Part shown: in pieces, positions 6,125 to 9,835 of the stretch
Layout: every line of letters begins with the position of its first letter
Numbering within the stretch: the stretch's first letter is position 1
Origin: Spirochaetales bacterium
Lineage (GTDB): Bacteria > Spirochaetota > Spirochaetia > SZUA-6 > DRHE01
Assembly (NCBI GenBank): GCA_016930895.1
Contig: JAFGFV010000474.1
Location: forward strand, 1 to 9,835
Length of the DNA stretch: 9,835 nt
Reading direction: 5' to 3'
Notes under the pieces: generated by a model
Told to the model about the DNA's origin: nothing
The model's database searches: none
The model's input: the letters and a program-made list of their open reading frames with translations, nothing else
Position numbers and translations under genes: made by a program

Positions 6125-7159
6125 TCAGTCGAGAGGATTCTTGTCAGGCCTGCGGAGGCTCCTGTCGAAGGCCGCGTACAGCGCGAAGAACATGGCGAGC
6201 CTGAGGACAAAGCCCACCACGAATCCGCGGAGCTGAAGCACCTCCGACACCGGGCGATCGACCACGAGAGTCAGGAGAAGTCCGAGAAGAGCGGCCGCGG
6301 CGGGCAGAAGGGAAAGCAGCACGGCCCGCCCCAGGTGCGTCGCCCCGGGCATGGACAGCACCGCGGCCAGATGCGCCGGTACCGAGAGGAGGAGAGCAAA
6401 GAGGATGACGATGACCGACTCCTGGAGTGCGTAGCCGAGGCCCAGAGTCTCGATCGCGCTTCGGATCCCGAAGGAAAAGAACGCGACCGCCGAGACGCCG
6501 CCGAAAAGCGTGAACAGAAGCGCCGGAAGGACTCTTGGGCCGCGTTCCTCACGGGTGCACAAGAACACCAACGGCGCCGGGATGGGGGCCGTGGTGACCA
6601 GTCCCCAGGCGAGCGCGGGGAGTCCCCGGAGGGGGTCATCGCTGCTGCCCATGAAGTAGTGCCACCCCAGGACCCGGTTCAGGGCATTCCAGAGAATGCC
6701 GCCGAAGACCGCCGCGAAAAGGGCGCCCAGGAGGACCGACCAGCGTTTCCACGCCTCCCCACCGGGTGCCCGCGGCGCACCGCCGGCAAAGGTCGGCGTC
6801 AGAGACAGGTCGAGGCATTCGGCGAGCAGCTCCTCGACCGGCTCGATCCTCAGGAGCGAGTCCCGCAGCTCCACCGGCAACTCGGCATCCCGCACGAGCT
6901 CCTGAAGATCTCTCGTCAGGATCCACCGCTTGGCCTGAGATGCATGCCTGGTCACGATCTGAACGATGAGCGGAGCATACGAGGCGGGAGGAATGCTCGA
7001 CCCCGAAAGCCACTTGTACATCAGCGTGCGCTCGCGCCGGAGCTCGAGGGCAACGGTCGAAGCCTTGAGGCCGATGTCGTCGAGGACCAGACGGAAGAGC
7101 CTGGGGAAGGAGAGGCCCGGCGCCGCGGCCTTGCCGGCCGTTTTCAACGTTTTTTCCAC
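6125..7159 (-). CDS. Predicted membrane protein with N-terminal HTH-like domain and six TM helices
   Basis: A 344-residue protein I do not recognise as a named family. The GTG start (7157-7159) has TGGAG five bases upstream. Residues 17-70 look like a degenerate lambda-repressor-type helix-turn-helix: LFRLVLDDIGLKASTVALEL, then RRERTLMYKWLSGSSIPPAS, which fits the recognition helix plus the 'W..G...P' that often follows it. Residues 71-138 are a charged, helical linker. Six hydrophobic helices follow at about 141-160, 180-200, 210-232, 248-270, 277-300 and 312-331, and the tail is basic and short. This suggests a membrane-anchored DNA-binding regulator or sensor, or a membrane protein with an N-terminal protein-interaction module. 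It is divergent from the 180-residue unknown gene across 145 bases, a layout common for a regulator and its target. The long open frame on the opposite strand is a charged-residue shadow of this gene. Confidence 0.78.
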   Translation of the reverse strand: MEKTLKTAGKAAAPGLSFPRLFRLVLDDIGLKASTVALELRRERTLMYKWLSGSSIPPASYAPLIVQIVTRHASQAKRWILTRDLQELVRDAELPVELRDSLLRIEPVEELLAECLDLSLTPTFAGGAPRAPGGEAWKRWSVLLGALFAAVFGGILWNALNRVLGWHYFMGSSDDPLRGLPALAWGLVTTAPIPAPLVFLCTREERGPRVLPALLFTLFGGVSAVAFFSFGIRSAIETLGLGYALQESVIVILFALLLSVPAHLAAVLSMPGATHLGRAVLLSLLPAAAALLGLLLTLVVDRPVSEVLQLRGFVVGFVLRLAMFFALYAAFDRSLRRPDKNPLD

Positions 7160-7304
7160 ACCAACTCCACAGCGGTTCCACCAACGTATTGTGAGGATCG
7201 CTCATAGTAGACACGAAGCGGACAGGAACGTCCAGAGCCGCACCGCGTCACAGGCCCTGTCGAGGATCGTACTGACCGCAGACCGATGAGCACAGGAGGC
7301 AGCC

Positions 7305-7847
7305 ATGGGCATTTTTGGAAAACCGAACCGTTCCGCCGACGCCAGCCTGGCAATCGCCGCGAGCGGGCAAACCGCCGCCCGGATGCTGGGCGCTCCGCTT
7401 TCGCTCGGCGTCAAGATGGTGAGCTCCGAGATACTCGCGGGACGGGCGGCATCACGCGGCCTGGTCACCTCCAGCGAAGCGTTCCGGCTGGGAGTGGTCA
7501 GCGCGTTCACCCTCAGCGCCCTGCTGCGGCCCGACGTGCGGTCTCTTGGCGTGCTCCTCGGCACAACCGCGGACATCGCCGCTGCGTATCGCGAAGACCC
7601 GCTTGGGGTGAGTCGGGTGCCCCTGAAGGATTACCTGAGCGCCTTCGGCATCGACCTGCTCCCCGACGGGCAGGCGGGCATCACCGGGGCGCAGGACGCG
7701 GCCTCCGGAACCTCGAGAATCAAGAAGTACCTGGCCATCACGCACGACGTGGGGTTCCTCAATCAGCTCGCGCGCATCCGCCGGGGCATCGTGATCCATC
7801 CAGTGGTCAAAGACGACGGGCAGAGCGCATGTCTGCTGCAGCGGTAG
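7305..7847 (+). CDS. Hypothetical soluble protein, no family recognised
   Basis: A 180-residue protein without signal peptide or convincing membrane helix. The start is well supported: AGGAGG lies five bases before the ATG. The first half is small-residue-rich and probably helical (SLAIAASGQTAARMLG, SLGVKMVSSEILAGRAASRG), and the middle (residues 58-95) is Leu/Val-rich. The last third contains IKKYLAITHDVGFLNQLARI and a basic IRRGIVIHPVVK strand. There are no Cys pairs, nucleotide-binding loops or metal motifs that I can see. It is divergent from the HTH/membrane protein and ends 14 bases before the stop of the convergent vapC gene. It may be a target or partner of the HTH protein, but that rests on layout alone. 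Confidence 0.72.
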   Translation: MGIFGKPNRSADASLAIAASGQTAARMLGAPLSLGVKMVSSEILAGRAASRGLVTSSEAFRLGVVSAFTLSALLRPDVRSLGVLLGTTADIAAAYREDPLGVSRVPLKDYLSAFGIDLLPDGQAGITGAQDAASGTSRIKKYLAITHDVGFLNQLARIRRGIVIHPVVKDDGQSACLLQR

Positions 7848-7861
7848 GAGAGGCGGATGGT

Positions 7862-8251
7862 TCAGGCTTCCCGCTGCGTGAGCGGCGCGATGCGCGCCAA
7901 CGCCGAAAAGTCCCGGTCGTGGTGCAGGATCTCGAGGTCATTACGCAGCGCGCAGGAGGCGATGAGGCAATCCACGGATGACCGAACGGTAAGGCCGGCA
8001 CGGCGAACCGATCGGTGCAGGGATGCCGCCTCGAGAAACACTTCCGCTTCCATCGGCGATTCGACGATCGGGAACGACATCAGCGCATCCCGGGCGATGC
8101 GCCAGTGATGCTCCTCGCGGAATCCCTGCAGCACCTCCTGGACCACCGGCAGACCGGTCACGATGTCCTCGAGGTCGACGAGGTCCTCCAGCCGCGGCGC
8201 ATCACGCTTCCGGAAGACCAGGATCCAGATCGAGGTGTCGACCAGCGTCAC
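7862..8251 (-). CDS. vapC: VapC-type PIN-domain toxin ribonuclease
   Basis: A 129-residue PIN-domain protein, normal for VapC, predicted to be an Mg2+-dependent ribonuclease that cuts tRNA or rRNA when its antitoxin is lost. The acidic active-site residues are in the expected places: Asp5 in LVDTSIWI, Glu39 in VVQEVLQGF, Asp94 in SSVDCLIASCAL, and Asp112/Asp114 in HHDRDFSALA. The start is GTG (8249-8251), which overlaps the vapB stop as GTGA; GGAGG lies about eight bases upstream inside vapB. The four-base overlap implies translational coupling. The domain is intact from end to end. The RNA target cannot be told from sequence. Confidence 0.92.
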   Translation of the reverse strand: MTLVDTSIWILVFRKRDAPRLEDLVDLEDIVTGLPVVQEVLQGFREEHHWRIARDALMSFPIVESPMEAEVFLEAASLHRSVRRAGLTVRSSVDCLIASCALRNDLEILHHDRDFSALARIAPLTQREA

Positions 8252-8469
8252 CCCCGATGCCTCCGCGGCGGCCTCTGGTCCCTTCGCATCTCGGCGAGGC
8301 TGCCGCTCCAGGCGCCTGTTCCGGCCAGCTCGAGGATCCTTCGCGCCCGTGCCCTGCGCACGAAGTCCTTGAGGGCCAGGTTGACGGTACCCGAAATCGT
8401 CGAGCCGGCTGCGATGCGCCTGGCCTCCTCGAGCAGCTGCTCATCAAGCATAAGTGTCGTGCGTTCCAT
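8248..8469 (-). CDS. vapB: VapB-type antitoxin, ribbon-helix-helix
   Basis: A 73-residue protein with the VapB pattern: an N-terminal strand ERTTLMLDEQLLEEA, a helix, then STISGTVNLALKDFVRR (the usual 'ts.te.vn.AL..fvrr'), so an MetJ/Arc-like DNA-binding domain at about 1-45. The C-terminal part (46-73), with AWSGSLAEMRRDQ, would wrap the toxin; the very end is Arg/Pro-rich. It neutralises VapC and, as in other type II systems, should repress its own promoter. The start at 8467-8469 has only a weak ribosome site (TTGAG, three bases away). It is the first gene of the pair. Confidence 0.9.
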   Translation of the reverse strand: MERTTLMLDEQLLEEARRIAAGSTISGTVNLALKDFVRRARARRILELAGTGAWSGSLAEMRRDQRPPRRHRG

Positions 8470-8475
8470 ATGCTC

Positions 8476-8504
8476 AACATGTTATCGACTGCGTGCTGCG
8501 TCAA
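8476..8504 (-). promoter_or_regulatory. Candidate vapBC promoter with palindromic operator
   Basis: On the minus strand, TTGACG (8499-8504, five of six matches) is followed after 17 bases by CATGTT (8476-8481, a weak three of six). This -10 overlaps the perfect palindrome AACATGTT (8476-8483), which lies six bases before the vapB ATG. Binding of VapB-VapC there would block transcription, as is usual for these systems. The palindrome is certain; the promoter is moderate. Confidence 0.42.
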
Positions 8505-8557
8505 GCGAGCGGCAGGCTGTGTCGAAACCTGTTGCCGATGCCGCATAGGGAGTCAGC

Positions 8558-9235
8558 ATGAAACCCTCGCGAATCGTTGTTCTGGTCCTGTACGTCCTGT
8601 TGATGGTCAGCATGATTGGCCTGGGGGTGCTCGCCCGCTCGAACTCGAACCGTTCCGGGCGAAACACGGGCATCATGCTCTATCAGACGCTTGCCATAGC
8701 CCTCGCCGTAGTGGGCGGTCTGACGGCGAAGAGGGACGGAAGGAGCGTTGTCGGCTGGGTGGTCGGCTGCCTCCTCGTTCCCTTCGTCTTCCCCTTGATC
8801 CTGGTCCTCAAGAAGGACAAGCATGCCGCGGCTCCCCGCCCCGCCGCCGGAGAGGCCCCCCGGTCGGTGCAACCGACAACGAGGGTGGCAGGGCCAGCAG
8901 AAAGGTTGGGGAAACAGACAAAGAAGCTGCCGAACGACACAGCGCTTTCTGCCGCGGCTGCTCACGGGCACTGCGACATCTGCGGTTGTCAATTGAGTTC
9001 GGAACCCTGCCACGAGATCAAGAACGACCGCTTCAAGGGGATCGTGGCAAAGGGATTCAACCCATGGATGCACGATATCCATTTTGCCGCCGGAATGCAG
9101 CTGTCCGACTTGGGCGCGGCGTTCGGCATGGACAGCAATCAGCAGTACCGTTCCTGGAAGAGGCAGGTGATGACCGACACCACCAACTGGATTCTTTGCT
9201 CCAACTGCTATCGACATGCCAGGGGCTACCTGTGA
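8558..9235 (+). CDS. Membrane protein with C-terminal Cys-rich (probable zinc-ribbon-like) domain
   Basis: A 225-residue protein not matched to a named family. The ATG at 8558 has GGGAG five bases upstream. Three hydrophobic helices lie at about 5-27, 38-55 and 64-85; the last two are joined by a short charged loop. A low-complexity Ala/Pro/Lys linker (about 86-135) leads to a soluble domain with CDICGC (139-144), Cys151 and a closing ILCSNCYRHARGYL (Cys214, Cys217, His220). The two CxxC pairs about 70 residues apart look like a zinc site with an inserted helical segment (KGFNPWMHDIHFAAGMQL). This could be a structural zinc module for protein or nucleic-acid binding. It is divergent from vapBC across 88 bases and has no obvious partner. 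Function unknown; zinc binding is inferred from cysteine spacing. Confidence 0.78.
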   Translation: MKPSRIVVLVLYVLLMVSMIGLGVLARSNSNRSGRNTGIMLYQTLAIALAVVGGLTAKRDGRSVVGWVVGCLLVPFVFPLILVLKKDKHAAAPRPAAGEAPRSVQPTTRVAGPAERLGKQTKKLPNDTALSAAAAHGHCDICGCQLSSEPCHEIKNDRFKGIVAKGFNPWMHDIHFAAGMQLSDLGAAFGMDSNQQYRSWKRQVMTDTTNWILCSNCYRHARGYL

Positions 9236-9274
9236 CGTAGCCGACCGGACTGGATCAGACCAACGAGGAAGATG

Positions 9275-9345
9275 CCGGCAGACTCCCCTGTCGTGCGCCG
9301 TGTGTGTTGGCGGCGGCTGCCGGACAGATCACGGGCAATCTGTCC
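9275..9345. repeat. Overlapping inverted repeats in the intergenic region
   Basis: A perfect eight-base inverted repeat, GGACAGAT (9322-9329) and ATCTGTCC (9338-9345), has the loop CACGGGCA. A second seven-base repeat, CCGGCAG (9275-9281) with CTGCCGG (9317-9323), shares two bases with its left arm, so the two stems cannot both form fully. There is no T run, so it is not a standard terminator. The 277-base gap (9236-9512) holds no gene that I can support. Confidence 0.5.
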
Positions 9346-9357
9346 CCCTGGCCGTGC

Positions 9358-9372
9358 GGGATGCAGCATCCC
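9358..9372. repeat. Short perfect hairpin (6-bp stem)
   Basis: GGGATG and CATCCC are separated by CAG. The hairpin lies 12 bases after the eight-base inverted repeat and about 65 bases before the promoter candidates of the flavodoxin-like gene. There is no T run. It may form a cluster with the neighbouring repeats, or be chance in G+C-rich DNA. Confidence 0.35.
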
Positions 9373-9438
9373 TCCAGAAGCTCCAGATCCGCCAGGTCCT
9401 GGGCTGGGCAGGGTCGCCACCCGGCGACGACACCCGCT

Positions 9439-9495
9439 TTGACAAGGTGGAAGCCGCAGCGTCTATATTGACAGGAATCACGGGAAGGGTAAGAT
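9439..9495 (+). promoter_or_regulatory. Two overlapping promoter candidates before the flavodoxin-like gene
   Basis: Upstream candidate: a consensus TTGACA (9439-9444), a long 19-base spacer, and TATATT (9464-9469). Downstream candidate: a consensus TTGACA (9468-9473), a 16-base spacer, and TAAGAT (9490-9495). The -10 of the first overlaps the -35 of the second by two bases, so polymerase could not occupy both. The second would leave a leader of only about 11 bases, barely covering the AAGGAG site, so the first may be the main one. Confidence 0.5.
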
Positions 9496-9512
9496 CTGTC
9501 CAAGGAGTCTGA

Positions 9513-9835
9513 ATGAACGTCTACATTGTTCACGATTCGCAGAAGGGCAACGGGAAGCAGCTCGCCGAGAGGCTGGCCGCGGAGTTCACTGCACATGGAG
9601 CGCAGGTCATGGTGGGTCACCACAGCGAGCTCACCGCCGAGCGGGTCGCCGCAAGTCCGCCGGACCTGCTCGTGGTGGGCACTGCGGTCCGCAAGTTCGT
9701 GACGAGCCCGCCGACCAAGAGGTGGATATCCCGGCTGGCCGCGGAGCTGAAGCGTGCCACGGCCAGGATCCCGCGCGCGGCGGTGTTCTTCACCCACATG
9801 ATGCCCGATGCCATGTTGGAGGGCAGGGTGCAGCG
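9513..9835 (+). CDS. Flavodoxin-like protein (partial, runs off the right edge)
   Basis: The first 107 residues are visible. The ATG at 9513 has AAGGAG five bases upstream. The protein begins with the strand MNVYIVHDSQKGNGKQLAER, in which SQKGNG stands where flavodoxins have their FMN-phosphate loop (T/S-x-T-G-x-T) and the following helix (QLAERLAAEF) fits. The second strand is AQVMVGHHSEL. DLLVVGTAVRKF is the typical 'D.lvvGsp' strand and FMN-contact loop, and RAAVFFTHMM is the next core strand. The phosphate loop departs from the classical TxTGxT, so FMN binding is likely but not certain; the domain resembles flavodoxin-like proteins such as those of the HemG or Flavodoxin_5 groups. No signal peptide; cytoplasmic. 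No linked redox partner is visible, and the OYE-type enzyme is 5.5 kb away. Confidence 0.75.
   Translation, partial: MNVYIVHDSQKGNGKQLAERLAAEFTAHGAQVMVGHHSELTAERVAASPPDLLVVGTAVRKFVTSPPTKRWISRLAAELKRATARIPRAAVFFTHMMPDAMLEGRVQ

Noticed and set aside
4041..6236. A 731-codon open frame overlapping the symporter in another plus-strand frame
   Set aside because: Its translation is Arg/His/Gly-rich with no domain or membrane pattern, whereas the symporter frame carries clear SSS motifs on both sides of its stop. It is a G+C-driven shadow.
6107..7207. A 366-codon plus-strand open frame opposite the HTH/membrane protein
   Set aside because: It is almost entirely charged residues (Glu, Arg, Lys, Gln), as expected of the antisense of membrane helices, and has no good ribosome site.
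8023..9240. A 405-codon plus-strand open frame across vapBC and the Cys-rich membrane protein
   Set aside because: It is Arg/Pro-rich without domains and conflicts with three better supported genes.
9216..9512. A 98-codon plus-strand open frame in the gap before the flavodoxin-like gene
   Set aside because: It overlaps the end of the upstream gene, spans the inverted repeats and both promoter candidates, and shows no protein-like pattern.

Overview
This is a G+C-rich stretch of bacterial chromosome. Strong Shine-Dalgarno sequences and sigma70-type promoters support that reading. A predicted outer-membrane beta-barrel protein and a lipoprotein point to a diderm (Gram-negative) organism. The FlgO/CsgG-like plus DUF4384-like protein at the left edge has relatives I associate with spirochaetes and some proteobacteria, but I would not assign a phylum from this window. 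I see no rRNA, tRNA, CRISPR array, insertion sequence or prophage gene.

Layout, left to right. (1) Positions 1-1673, minus strand: a tight three-gene envelope operon (beta-barrel-like protein, PPC-type lipoprotein, secreted DUF4384-type protein running off the left edge), driven by a good promoter at 1728-1756. (2) 1999-2886, plus: a histone-deacetylase/acetylpolyamine-amidohydrolase family enzyme, which I start at a GTG at 1999 rather than the upstream ATG at 1750. (3) 2971-3978, minus: a compact Old Yellow Enzyme family flavin oxidoreductase with a C-terminal cysteine cluster. (4) 4210-5988, plus: a sodium:solute symporter (SSS/SLC5 type) whose single reading frame is interrupted by one in-frame TGA at 4897-4899. 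It has a promoter upstream and a strong intrinsic terminator downstream. (5) 6125-7159, minus: a possible helix-turn-helix domain fused to six membrane segments. It is divergent from (6), 7305-7847, plus: an unrecognised 180-residue soluble protein. (7) 8469-7862, minus: a vapB-vapC type II toxin-antitoxin pair. (8) 8558-9235, plus: a three-segment membrane protein with a C-terminal Cys-rich, probably zinc-binding domain. (9) 9513 to the right edge, plus: the start of a flavodoxin-like protein preceded by two overlapping promoter candidates.

Apart from the envelope operon and the toxin-antitoxin pair, the genes are single transcription units with alternating orientation, so the window is a mosaic rather than one pathway. 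The HDAC-like enzyme, oxidoreductase, symporter and flavodoxin are metabolic genes without an obvious shared substrate. The least explained parts are the envelope operon, the HTH/membrane protein with its divergent unknown neighbour, and the membrane-tethered Cys-rich protein. I did not find convincing evidence of a wholly new multi-gene system.
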